From contig BSBK01004089.1 of assembly GCA_027943335.1 (NCBI GenBank), positions 2,832,001 through 2,896,000 of the forward strand: a stretch of 64,000 nt of DNA, read 5' to 3'. Numbering within the stretch: the stretch's first letter is position 1; the number at the start of each line of letters is the position of its first letter. The DNA is from Chamaecyparis obtusa. Taxonomy: Eukaryota; Streptophyta; Pinopsida; Cupressales; Cupressaceae. Shown here piece by piece: positions 44,400-54,935 of the stretch. The position numbers and the translations under genes were made by a program. The notes beneath the pieces were generated by a model. The model was given only the letters and a program-made list of their open reading frames with translations. It was not told the origin of the DNA and made no database searches.

Positions 44400-46215
44400 A
44401 TGGCTTTTAATGCACCTTCTAATATGTTCACTTTCTCATTTTGCATGCATATAGCATTGCTTTCAGGTGAATTACTAATGTCATGCTCAATTTTATGTGC
44501 TTTGCAAGTGAGATACCTTGATGCCCATGTTCGTGTCTCTCATCTGACCACCCAGAGATTATGTTTGGCGCTACCTAATCCATTGAGAGTTCATCTTGCA
44601 GTGTGTGGTTTCGAGTACCTCATAGGTTTACCTGAGATTCAGGTGAATCACGGATTGATTACTGCACTAGTCGAGAGATTTCACTCAAAGACCAAGACCT
44701 TTCATCTCCTGATAGGGGAGATCATGATCACTCTGGAGGATGTTTATCACATTCTTTATATCCCATTTCATGGACCACACCTGGACTACCTGAGTTCTGA
44801 GAACATGGGATTACAGGCCTTTAGGACACTGCTCAGAGTTGACGAGCAGATATCATAGCAGATACCCTGGGAGGTATTAGTTTAGAGATATGGGCAGTCT
44901 CACAGGCTGGACTGCATCATTGTAGGCATGATTGAGGGTATCATCATGTTAGACCATCAGCAGAATAGCTTCTGATGGGATGGGCTCTTGTGGTGTAGCA
45001 CTTCATGGCGCATCTTAAAGATTATGGATGGGGTAAGTGCCTCTTGGCACACATATTTTCAGAGATGCATGAGATATTCTACCACAAGGGTAAGACTTTT
45101 TCTTAAGGGGTTATACTTTTATAGATCTGGGCATGGGAGCATATCCCCATCTGCATGCCCATATGCGGAGTTGAGAGGTAGGCGCATGAGCCACTCATAT
45201 ATAGATATGTTGGTTATGTGACACAAGTCTGGATGGGGAGGATTTAGTACTGGCATTGAGTACTTAATGATATGACCATTATTATCTGGTGACCATACTT
45301 ACAAGTTGAGGCTTGGCCCATTGCTAGGGCACAGTTTGGCTATTTCTATCAAAGCAAGATATTGATCGATTGCTCTACCAGTGTGCTAGAGTGATTCTTG
45401 ATTACTTAGGTTTGGAGGTAGTTTGGTCTCATTTAGGATGTACCATAGGAGTTTACCTCTTATGCTCGATAGGTGAGAGAGATCAGACTGGGGTGGGATC
45501 CTAGGTTGTCATATGCAGTGTGTAGTTTGGAGTACAATGAACTCCAGAGCAGAGATTGGGATTATCGAGCATAGGTGATTGATGCTAGTATTACTGATGC
45601 ATATAGGAAATACTTAGCAGAGCATCCCTTTAGGTGATTCTCTGATCCTACAGAGCTAATTCCAACAATGGAGGAGGTAGATGATGTGACAGGTGCCCCT
45701 CAGGGGAGAGGACAAAGGAGGAGGGAGGTACAGATCCCTATGGCACAACTGATCCATCTTGTGGAGAGAGTGATAGGTATCCCACCATGACCGATAGTAG
45801 ATGTGAGGCCTACCCCCATGCCACGGGTAGTACCATTGGTTAGACCGTCAATTTTGCAATGTCGGTATACTAGGGGTGAGGGAGGGACACTAGGTGGTAT
45901 GGGAAACATGATAGTGGTTGAGGAGGTTTTGGGTGCACACCAGGATGTGCAAATGGATAAGGCATAGGAGGTGCCTGATTTTGACCTGGGAGAAAAGGTT
46001 AGATGTTGTAAGGTGCAAAATGGCACATGTGGTGGTGAGGAGGCTATGGATGGTGAGGAGGAGGTGGCCGCTAAGGTAGATCCTAGTGCGAGGTAGGCAC
46101 CTCAAGATGTTATACAAAGATTGTTTCATCACAACAGGGAGATGGGAGCTGAGAGGATGGCCTTTGAGATCCAGCTAGCAGAGAGGGATAGGTAGTTGCG
46201 TGAGTCTCAGGTAGA
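44400..46215 (+). pseudogene. Plant mobile domain (PMD) protein pseudogene
   Basis: The first 152 codons (44400-44858) are open. They read CGFEYLIGLPEIQVNHGLITALVERFHSKTKTFHL, then GEIMITLEDVYHILYIPFHGPHL, which is the N-terminal half of the plant mobile domain (L.AL.ERW......FH...GE.TITL.DV..LL.LP..G, family knowledge). Further pieces follow with stops: a YSTTRVRLF-like block near 45090, a RLGWDPRLSYAVCSLEYNELQSRDWDYRA block near 45490 and AYRKYLAEHPFR near 45600, then a Gly-rich, acidic tail. At least eight in-frame stops, so it is dead. PMD domains occur in the MAIN/MAIL proteins of plants and as passengers in Ty3 and MULE transposons. It lies antisense to B1 pol. Confidence 0.75.
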
Positions 46216-46995
46216 GACATGATGATTATAGATAGAGGTAGTACATTAGACTGGTAGGGCAGCGTATTATGTGTCTACTTACTTCTCAGTTGTGCCACCT
46301 AGGCAGAGAGTGACTTCATATTCTTAGTATATGTTAGGATCCGAGGGAGCTAGAGCATCGCATACTGATCCACCGCCAGATGTGCCAATAGGAGGAAGAG
46401 TAGCCCCTAATGTTGAGGATTAGGCCAAGAGCTAATAGGCTCATTCAACTCATTTTTGACATTTTGATGTACTTGATAACTCAGTGGAGCTCATTCTTTT
46501 GTATTGTATGCACATCGTGCACCCCATGTACTATAGCGACATTTATATATGGGATCATTTTTGGTTGCGACTTCATAGCAATTGTTATTTTGATTATGAT
46601 GTTATTATCATGTGATGCAAATGTATGAAATGTTTCCTTTTTACTTTTGAATGTATGATTATGCAATATTAAATTCCAATGATAAATGTTAGATGAATAA
46701 TGAAAATGTATGCCTTATTTATATTTGATGGATGCACATGTGTGTAATGCAATGGGTATATGAGATGTTTATGAAAATGAGATAATATGTAAATGTAGCG
46801 ATTCACATGATTTTTATGTAGGTACATGAAGAGTTCAAGTGCTCAGTCATTGTCAAAATGATGGTTAACTCAGAACAATGACTGTTTGCTGATTGAGATG
46901 AAGAGAACTTCACATGATGCTTAGTCCTTGTGATGTGTTTAGTGCAATTTTGAGAACATCAAATGCCATACTGAACTCATACCCTAAAAAAGATG
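46216..46995 (-). other. B1 region between the PMD module and pol
   Basis: AT-rich and without clear ORFs. From about 46880 to 46990 it is recognisably similar to 57061-57170, the end of B2 next to its LTR (both contain a TAGTCCTTGTG or CAGTCCTTGTG core), which ties it to the B family. Confidence 0.5.
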
Positions 46996-48517
46996 TGTAT
47001 CATCTTAAAATGGAAGCACTTCCATGTTAAGAGCATTTAGCCCTATGATTAAGTGATTTGGGATCATGTCGAACACCTTGAATGGGTTCCTAGCTTAGAT
47101 CTAGCATTTTCCCCTGATTCTACCCCCTTTTCCACTTTATGTCTGCATTTTCCTAGCATTCTAGACTGAAATTCTGGGATTCTTGACTTTTGGGTCAAGG
47201 GTGACATTTTTGGGTCAAGGACTACCTCGACCCTGACCTAGGGTGTGGTCTACCTTGACCCTAACATAGGGTGAGGTCTACCTCATCCCTGACCCCAGGT
47301 CCAAATTTCAAGTTTCCATGCTTTCTGGATGTCGGGTTTCGAAAAGAGTTGTTTTCCCACTTTCGGGTCGGCTATTTTGATCTTCAAAATGGTAAACTCT
47401 TAAGTATATTTAATTTAGGTCAATTTATAAAAGGTTGAGGCCTAATTAGAATTTAATTCCCCAAGGTGACCCCTCTAGAGGATTGTACCCTAGATCACTA
47501 TAAAAGGAAGCCTTCCTCTCTCATTTTCACATCCACTTTTCATGATCAAGACACCAAGAAATTTTATGATCAAGATCTCTCAAGGAGATATTCACATTCA
47601 AGAAATCATCCATTCAAGTCTTCTTCTTCATTCAAGTTCTCCATTGAAGATCAAGGATTCAAGCATTCAAGCCTTTGAAGGGATTTGATTCAAGCATTCA
47701 AGATTCATCATTCAAAACCCTAGATCTAGCCATCATGGTGGTGTGATCTTCCTTCAAGATCCTTTGTTCATCTTCAAGATCCATTCATTATTCCCTCAAG
47801 GTGGATTCCAAGCATGAAATCATGGAAGGTTTGATTTACATTTATTAAATGTTATGTTCAAGCTTTCATATCAACATACTTGTTTACATTTGAAGTACAA
47901 TTGCATATCTATTGAATATCATAGCTTCGTTATTAGATCTACTTCTACTACTTGCTAGCATTCTCCATTTCAATTTCATTATTAAGGTTTATTCCAAATT
48001 GGGGTTTGACTAAGGTAAAGCCCTCCCCCAACAAACAAAACCATTTTTCTTGTAGGTACAGGTACAAGATGATGAATTGAAGTGCATATTTGGATACCCA
48101 TTTCGTCGAACTTCCAGGATCCACGAATAGATTTTCCATCGGAGCAGTTGGGTCAAGGATGACCTAGACCCCTGACCTAGGTTGGGGATAACCTAGACAC
48201 TAACCTAGGGTAGAGGTGACCTTGTCCTTGACCTAGGGTAGATATGACCTAACCTCAGAAAAAGATTTATGGGTTTTGTAGATCTCGCAATTTCAATTTA
48301 AGATCGTAGAAATCAACAGTTTCTGAGACTGTTTGACTGGGTTTTCAGTCGATTCTTTTTCAGAGGTAAGTACCTTTATCTCTTCATTTCAGCATTAGTC
48401 ATCTACATTTACTTTCCATATCAATACAATTTCATATAAGTTTAAAATATTGGCTTTGGGGTCTCTTTTATGTGCAAACCATTGCTCTAGGACCTCATCC
48501 ATATTTTACCTTATACA
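46996..48517 (+). mobile_element. Solo LTR related to element A
   Basis: Begins TGTATCATCTTAAAATGGAAG, the same start as the element A LTRs, and ends CTTATACA. It is flanked by AGATG at 46991-46995 and 48518-48522. It shares with element A the CACTATAAAAGGA TATA region (near 47496), the AAGATTCATCATTCAA-type block and the TGACCTAGG repeats, but the last 200 bp differ. 1522 bp, no internal domain, so it is a solo LTR, inserted in B1 in the orientation opposite to B1. Confidence 0.85.
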
Positions 48518-48522
48518 AGATG

Positions 48523-49840
48523 CAACAAGACTAAATGCAAAATGAAAATGAAATGAAAAACCTAGGACTTAGTCAATGATCATTTGTCGGTCTTTATCAT
48601 CACTGAATATTTTTAGGTAACACCGAATGTCGATACAATGTTCACTAGTTAGACAAGCATGAACATATAAATATTGAATTTTAGTCGAAGATGTCGGATT
48701 AGATATAAGCACCAAGGCACAAAAGCCATAATGACTTGAATATCATGTCTATTTTGATTTAGCAATTTGTATAAGCATAAGAGCATAAACACTATGATGA
48801 CCTGAATACTCCTTGCATACAAACACACCAAGTAGTTGAGAGATCATTTTGATTCCAATGTGAATTACCCGCAGTGACCCTTTATCATTCACATCCTTGG
48901 GTAATGTCGTGTTTCACAATAGGAGTAAGAAATTACTCAAATTAAAAATTTAGATCTAATATCTCTAAAGCGTCTGGGTATCAATGGTCAAGGTACATGT
49001 GGCCATCCAATCATGATGGAGGAACTTATAGTGGCCACCAATTCAATCTAGAGTTTTCAGAGTAATTAGATTTTCACTTACAAACATCAAACAAATAAAA
49101 GACTATGCCCCTAGTCATCACTCTCTGAATCCTGTGAAAGGACATCATCGATGAGTTAAAAGGGACATAATATGTAAGAATCTTAATGTGAATCAGTTAG
49201 CATACAAGAGGATAAAAGCATGTCGCAAAGATTGTTTTGTTTGTCGTTGTAGGTTGTTCGTATTGGTGTTAGTTACAAAATCCTTTTCTGGCAGGGAGAC
49301 AAACAAATTGACTTAGATAGAGCTTTGAAGGATCTTGACTGGATATGAATCATTTGAAGGACTAAGGCCCATAGGATATGACACTAGTTTCCCCCAAGTT
49401 GGAGACGTTGATAGGGTGTAGACATTTTTTTGTTTGCTGTACAGACCAACTTTATTGAATTGTAAGATATGTACAAACTAAAGCAGGATAAAAAGATGGG
49501 AAAATACCAAAATTGCTTTGATAGATAGGACATTTTGATACAAGTGGCGCTCGTTTGCCAGGTTTTCACCATCTTGGTAGATATTCTATTTTTTCTACCA
49601 AGGCGCCTATTTACCTGGTTTTCACCGAGGCACTTTTTTTCTTTTTCTTCTTTTTTTGTATTTTTCATCTTTTCAATTTTTTGCATTTTTTCTATTTTTG
49701 ATTTTTTTTTGTTGAATCACCAAGGTGCCTATTGCTAGGTTTCACCAAGGTGATCATTTTTTCAGGACTTTTTTCTGATTTTTATACTTTTTTCAGGATA
49801 TTTTCCACATACTAAATGTCTTCGGTGTATAATTTCTTTA
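48523..49840 (-). other. B1 3' non-coding region
   Basis: Collinear with 57180-58580 of B2. Contains a conserved block on a GATCAT(T/G)TGTCGGTC core (48579 and 57239), a block around 48855 (ATTACCCGCAGTGACCC; ATTACCCACAGTGACCC at 57588) and a T-rich tract after the integrase end. No ORF of note. Confidence 0.6.
49540..49830. repeat. T-rich tract with GGTTTTCACC repeats and a hairpin (B1)
   Basis: CTTGGTAGA and TCTACCAAG pair around a short T-rich loop (49573-49601). A (G/T)GGTTTTCACC(A/G) word recurs three times at about 49560, 49617 and 49737 (last copy GGTTTCACC). The same arrangement is at 58300-58520 in B2, just after the integrase stop, so it is a conserved feature of the family. Confidence 0.7.
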
Positions 49841-49859
49841 GATGGAGAACGTTGATCGG

Positions 49860-50790
49860 TTCTCAGAGTTGTTCTCCTTCAATCATTGAGAGTTGATAGG
49901 CTCTAGAGCCAAAAGCAGAAATGATAACAAAGGGACCCAGCTAGTTGGGTTCAAACTTTCCCTTGCGATCTTGATGGGATTGATTTTTAGTGTTCTCTCT
50001 CAAGACTAGATTGCCAACTTGAAATTTTGTGTTTGACCTTCTTGTTGTATCCTCTAGACATTATTTTCTAATAGAATCTGAGATGATCATACACAACTTG
50101 TCTATGCTCATCTAATAGTTCAAGTTCTTGTAACCTAGACACTCTGTAATCATCATCGGTTACCAGACCATGCATTTTGATTCTGAGTGATGGGATTTCA
50201 ACCTTATAGGAAGTACCGCTTCAGTCTCATATACTAAAGTGAAGGGAGTAGCCCTAGTGGGTGTTCTGATGATTAGTCTGTAAGCCCAAAGAGCTAGATT
50301 TATCATGAGATGCCAATCTTGCCCTATTTTGTTAACTGTATGATGTAAGATTTTCAATAAGTTTTTATTGGATGCTTCAGCTTGTCCATTCCCTTGCAGA
50401 TAGTAAATGGATGACCAGTGCTGAGTGATCTTGAATTTTGAACATAAGGAATCTAGGTCCTTGTTCTTGAATTGGCCTCCATCATCAGTGATGATGGAAT
50501 GTGGAATACTGTACCGATAAATTATGTAATTCAAGATAAACATTGAGATTTGTTTGTCGGTTGCTTGTGTCAATGGAACTGCTTCAAACCATTTTGTGAA
50601 GTAATTTGTTGCTATTATGATATGGGTGTGACCATTTGATGAATGTGGACATATAGCTCCTATGAGATCAAATTCCCACTGTAGAAAAGGCCATTGTGTT
50701 GTAAAGGGAATCAAATCTCTCCCTGGTGCGTGAATCAAGTTACCATGGACCCATTATTTCTAAAAATTCTTATCATATTTCACGGCCTCT
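49860..50790 (-). pseudogene. B1 integrase
   Basis: The segment 50160-50738 reads IHAPGRDLIPFTTQWPFLQWEFDLIGAICP, then ATNYFTKWFEAVPLTQ, YSIPHSIITDDGGQFKN and NGQAEASNKNLLKILHHTV: the DDE core of Ty3 integrase. The first Asp (W.FDLIG), the second (ITDDGGQF) and the catalytic Glu (GQAEASNK) are all visible. Downstream the C-terminal part is degraded; a GKFEPN(stop)LGPFVI block near 49950 has lost its Trp to TAG. The HHCC zinc region at 50740-50790 has stops. Confidence 0.85.
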
Positions 50791-50990
50791 TTCTCCATAT
50801 CTAGCCAATAGTACCACTCCCTAATTATTTTTTGAGCTAATGTTAGACCATTGGAATGTGATCCACAAATACCTTCATGGACTTCATCTAATGTGTGTTG
50901 CAACTCTTCACGTTCTAAACACCTAAGAAGTGTACCATCCAGACTTCGTTTGTATAGATCATTACCAATGATGACATACCGCGATGCATT

Positions 50991-51614
50991 TCAAATAAGG
51001 TAACATTTTGCATGGTGGTTAAAAGTATTGGGAATGATTTGGTCTTGAAGGTAGGAGTATATGTTTTTGTAGCAAGAGGAATCATGACCAACAATGGTGC
51101 AAATCAAGTGGGTTTCTGGGAAATCATAGGTAGGAAATGATAAATCTTCCACCAAGAACTCATAGTGTAGCTCATGTTCAGGCTGCTGTAGTAAAGATGA
51201 TAATATTGCCATAGCGTCAACAACCTTGTTCTCCATTCTAGGTATTTGTTCAAATGTGACCGAAATGAAGTAATTATTTAGATCATCGACCATGCACTTG
51301 TATGCAATGATATTTTCATCCTTTGTTTGATACACATCATTGAATTGGTGTATGACCAGTTGTGAGTCTCCATGAATGTGTAGTTCTATTACTCTCCATG
51401 CGATTTCTATTTTCATTATGTTTAATAAAGCTTCATATTCCACTATGTTGTTGGTGTAAGGGAACTTGATCCTGAGTGCTTTAGGAATGGAGTAACCTTG
51501 TGGTGTTATGAACATTATATCAGCTCCAAATCCATTTTGTGTGTAAGATCTATTAAAGAATAAGCACCATGTTCTGGAGGATATGTGCATGATAGAGGAA
51601 TCAGGAAATTCCAT
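50991..51614 (-). pseudogene. B1 second RNase H domain
   Basis: Reads RTWCLFFNRSYTQNGFGADIMFI, then NNIVEYEALLNIMKI, IHGDSQLVIHQFNDVYQ and KVVDAMAILSSLL. This is the extra (archaeal-type) RNase H placed between the retroviral RNase H and integrase in Tat-lineage Ty3 elements (family knowledge). Glu (VEYEAL) and the second and third Asp (HGDSQ, VDAMA) are kept, but the first Asp of FFDGS is Asn here (FFNRS), so the domain would be inactive. 208 open codons. Confidence 0.85.
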
Positions 51615-52990
51615 CTACATTGGTTGGTCATCAAACATTGGAGCATCTTCTAGTTGATCTACGATGACCTGTCCTTTGATATCTTTTCTTTCAACATACT
51701 CAATGTCGAACTCACTTAGTAGCATTACCCATTTTGCCAATCTACCTATGAGGAAAGATTTTCTTAACAAATATTTCAATGGATCAATCTTTGCTACTAA
51801 TTGGGTGGTATGAGCTAACATGTAGTGCCTCAATTTTTGTGATGTAAAGATCACAGCTAGACATGCCTTCTCTATCATAGAATAGTTCTTCTCATAAGCC
51901 ACCAATGTTCGGTCGATATAGTAGATAGCTCTTTCCCATTTATTCTCATTATTTTGCACCAACAATGCCCCCAGTGATGTGTCAGTAGCATAGACATAAA
52001 ATATTAATGGATTCTCTTGAATAGGAGGCATGCGAATTGGTGGATTCACCAAGTATTGTTTGATGTGATTGAAATTCTTCTCATTTTCTTCATTCCAGTT
52101 GTAAGTCACACATTTATGCAATGTTCTAGAGAAAGGTTGTGATATGTCAGCTAACTGAGAGATGAAGCACCTGATAGATTGTATCATCCCTTGGAGAGTC
52201 CGCATTTGACTTATGTTCTTAGGAGGTCACATCTCCATGATTGCTTTGAATTTTGTTGGATCTACCTCAATACCTTTCTTTGAAACAATGTACCCTAGAA
52301 GCTTCCCTGAAGTGAAACCAAAGGAACTTTTGTTAGGATTTAGTTGGAGACTAAATTTTTCCATTCTATCCAATATTGTACCTAACTCAGCTAGATGTTC
52401 AGATCATTTCATTGATTTAGCTAATGTGTCATCCACATATTCCTCCATGTTTTTATGTGTCGTATCATGAAAGATAGACGTCATAGCTCTTTAGTATGTA
52501 GTAGCAATGTTCTTAAGACCAAATGGAATTATGTTCTAGCAGAAAGTACCCCATGCATAGGTGAAAGCTATTTTCTCTTGATCTTCTGGGGCTATCTTTA
52601 TTTGATTTTATCCAGAAAAACCATCCATTAAAAAGTAAATTTTAAAGGCTACAATCATGTCCACTATCATATCGATGTTTGGTAGTGGAAAATCATCCTT
52701 AGGGCATTCTTTTTTTACATCTCTGAAATGTGTGCATACTCTGATAGATTCATCTAGTTTTGATACTAGAACTATGTTTGAGATCCACTCTGCATAATCT
52801 ATGACTCAGATAAATCTGACTTTAAGAAATTTTTCTAGCTCAGCTTTTACAAGGAGTGCCATGTGAGGATGCATTTTTTGAAAATTTTGCTTGATTGGTT
52901 TAACTCTTGGAGCTATAGAAAGATGATGCATGATGAGATCAAAATCCAATCCTGGCATATTTGAATATTTCCATGCAAAGTTGATCTTCT
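51615..52990 (-). pseudogene. B1 reverse transcriptase and first RNase H
   Basis: Part open (51615-52205): MRTLQGMIQSIRCFISQLADISQPF (RT connection), then PLIFYVYATDTSLGALLVQ, YYIDRTLVAYEKNYSMIEKACLAVIF and LRHYMLA, which are RNase H signatures. Upstream, RT motifs are readable across stops: MHPHMALLVKAELEKFLKV near 52870, VCTHFRDVKKECPKDDFPLP near 52720, FMDGFSG-like near 52620, and the catalytic EEYVDD near 52445. At least five stops. Confidence 0.85.
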
Positions 52991-53009
52991 TTTCTGTTAA
53001 GAATTTTGT

Positions 53010-54935
53010 GAATGCCTATTTTTCTTCTTTTGACAGAGATTGTGCTACATGAATTAACTGAGGTTCCTTTGTTGTACCCAGATTGATAGGCTAAGTTGGT
53101 TCTATCAAAACTGGAGATCTTTCATGTAAATGACTCAGAAGGATGTCAAATATCTCATCTTTAGGTGCCTCAGAGAGGTTTTCACCTTCAGATACGTCTT
53201 TTGTTTTTACTATTTTTGGTTCTGAGACAAGCACATAGTGGTTTTCACCCTCAGAACTCTTTTTCTTTTTCTTTTAGTCTTTTGCCTGATATATTTGTTA
53301 TCTGACTCTGACATGCTAATGCTAGGTTTATTGATGGAATTCATCATGGGTTCTAGTGCATTTAGGTAGCATGCAAGAGCATAGTCTGTCTGGAAAGTAT
53401 GGATGTCTTGGCTTGGGTCATTAGATGTTTGGTCTATGAGTTTGGGATGTTGAATAGTAAGTGTAGGAAAGGATTGGCCGATAGTGTTCACACATATAGT
53501 GTTGTCATCATTGGCCATGATTCGACTCTCGAATTCAAAGGTGATATTACTACTCAAGATATTTAGTTCATTAAGTGTCTCAATGTCATCATTGGATCCT
53601 GGGTTAGTAATAAGCAAATCAAACTCACGAGGTCTTCCATTTCATTCTAGACTCATGTTAGGTGTATGTGCATATTGGTGAATAACATCTATATGTTTTT
53701 CTGTTATGAGCTCATCTTATTCTGGAACAATTTCCTATTCACAGTCATTTGATTCATCTACATCTATGGGAAAGTCAAGAACATGTGTAAAATTAGGATG
53801 AATTACCCAAGAAGGGTTGACTTTAGAGTTTGAACATAATTCATACTCATGAGAATCTGTCTTAAAATCACTAGAATGTCCCAGATGTTCCGCTATAGTG
53901 AGGGATGTATCTCCTTTTTTTGTTGGATCATTTTGTTCTTTTGTAGTAGTAGGTTCTTGAAGCAAGATAGGATAGGGAGAGGGGCCAAAGGCTCACCCTA
54001 ACCAGATGCACCTTGCAAAGATCACACGTGAAAGAAAAAAACACACAAGTGAGAGAGAGAATGCAGATCAACTTCTTATATTCATTCAAATGGATTCATA
54101 CATGCTGAGCTATAAGGCCTTCCCAATTTAGGCTAGATATTACAATTCAAGTACATAAGTCCTCTAACATGCAAGGATCTGAAACAATCTTCAATCTTCT
54201 AACTTCTATCTTCTATCCCAAAAATTGACTCCCTAAACTATAACCAAAGATTACAATATATACAAGAGGCTACCGAACAAGTCGGCCTTCAGATCCACCA
54301 TCAACGAAAGGAATGACCAAATCTAGGTCCATGCACTTCCCAATGATAGATACCATCATTAAATCCATGACCATAATTAATTGCAAGAGTCGGCCTCAAC
54401 AGGAAACTAAAACAAACACCTCGGTAAGAAAGGCTAACCGAGCACCAGACAAGCATCACCGAGTGCCAGGGAAATAACCAAGCGCCAGAGAGATAACCGA
54501 CCAACTTGGTTAACAAAGGAAACCAAGAAACTACTGAGCCAACTCGATCAAAGTAGGAACCAAGCAACATAGGAAAACACAAACATGCTTTTGGTGACAT
54601 AGGATTTCCAAGGACCCGAGATACTCCTGCATCAGTTCTTGTGTGTCTAGCACATTGACTTGTTCTTTAGGTTTCTTTTTGTCATTAAGAAGGTCTAAGA
54701 TGTGCTGAGGTATGCACTCATAAGGAAAGACATTCGTTGTATCAGAATCATCACTGTCTTCATGGTATGTTTCTTCCTCTTCATGGTTATCCATTCCTGG
54801 TTCTATTTGTTCTATGACATGAGAAGAGTTTCCTCTAAGATGGAAAGGTTTCTTCTGATAACCTATGCATGTAGTATCTTTGGTTTTGCTCCCACAATGT
54901 TCAATGGGTTTGATGATACATTTTTCTCTTGTTCA
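53010..54935 (-). pseudogene. B1 protease-RT linker region, split by a solo LTR
   Basis: Acidic low-complexity blocks match B2: 53210-53617 corresponds to 62011-62421, 53735-53957 to the lower part of 62453-62890 (NPSWVIHPNFTHVLDFPIDVDESND), and 54640-54794 to its start (EDSDDSDTTNVFPYECIPQHILDLLND). The solo LTR at 53958-54634 falls between them. Homology with B2 runs on to about 54920 and then stops at the LTR of B2; gag and protease of B1 are not in view. Confidence 0.8.
53958..54634 (-). mobile_element. Solo LTR inserted in B1 linker, TSD GTTCT
   Basis: 677 bp with TG...CA ends on either strand (TGAAGCAAG...CCTGCATCA), flanked by GTTCT at 53953-53957 and 54635-54639. On the minus strand it begins TGATGCAGGAGTATC and has a TATATATTG box (near 54256), so that orientation is preferred. 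It splits a continuous B1 reading segment. Contains repeated (A)TAACCGA/TAACCAAG and GCCAG words around 54435-54510. Not similar to the other LTRs in the window; superfamily undetermined. Confidence 0.85.

Noticed and set aside
45700..46132. Minus-strand ORFs opposite the PMD tail
   Set aside because: The + strand frame continues recognisable PMD blocks up to this point; the minus frames show no domain.
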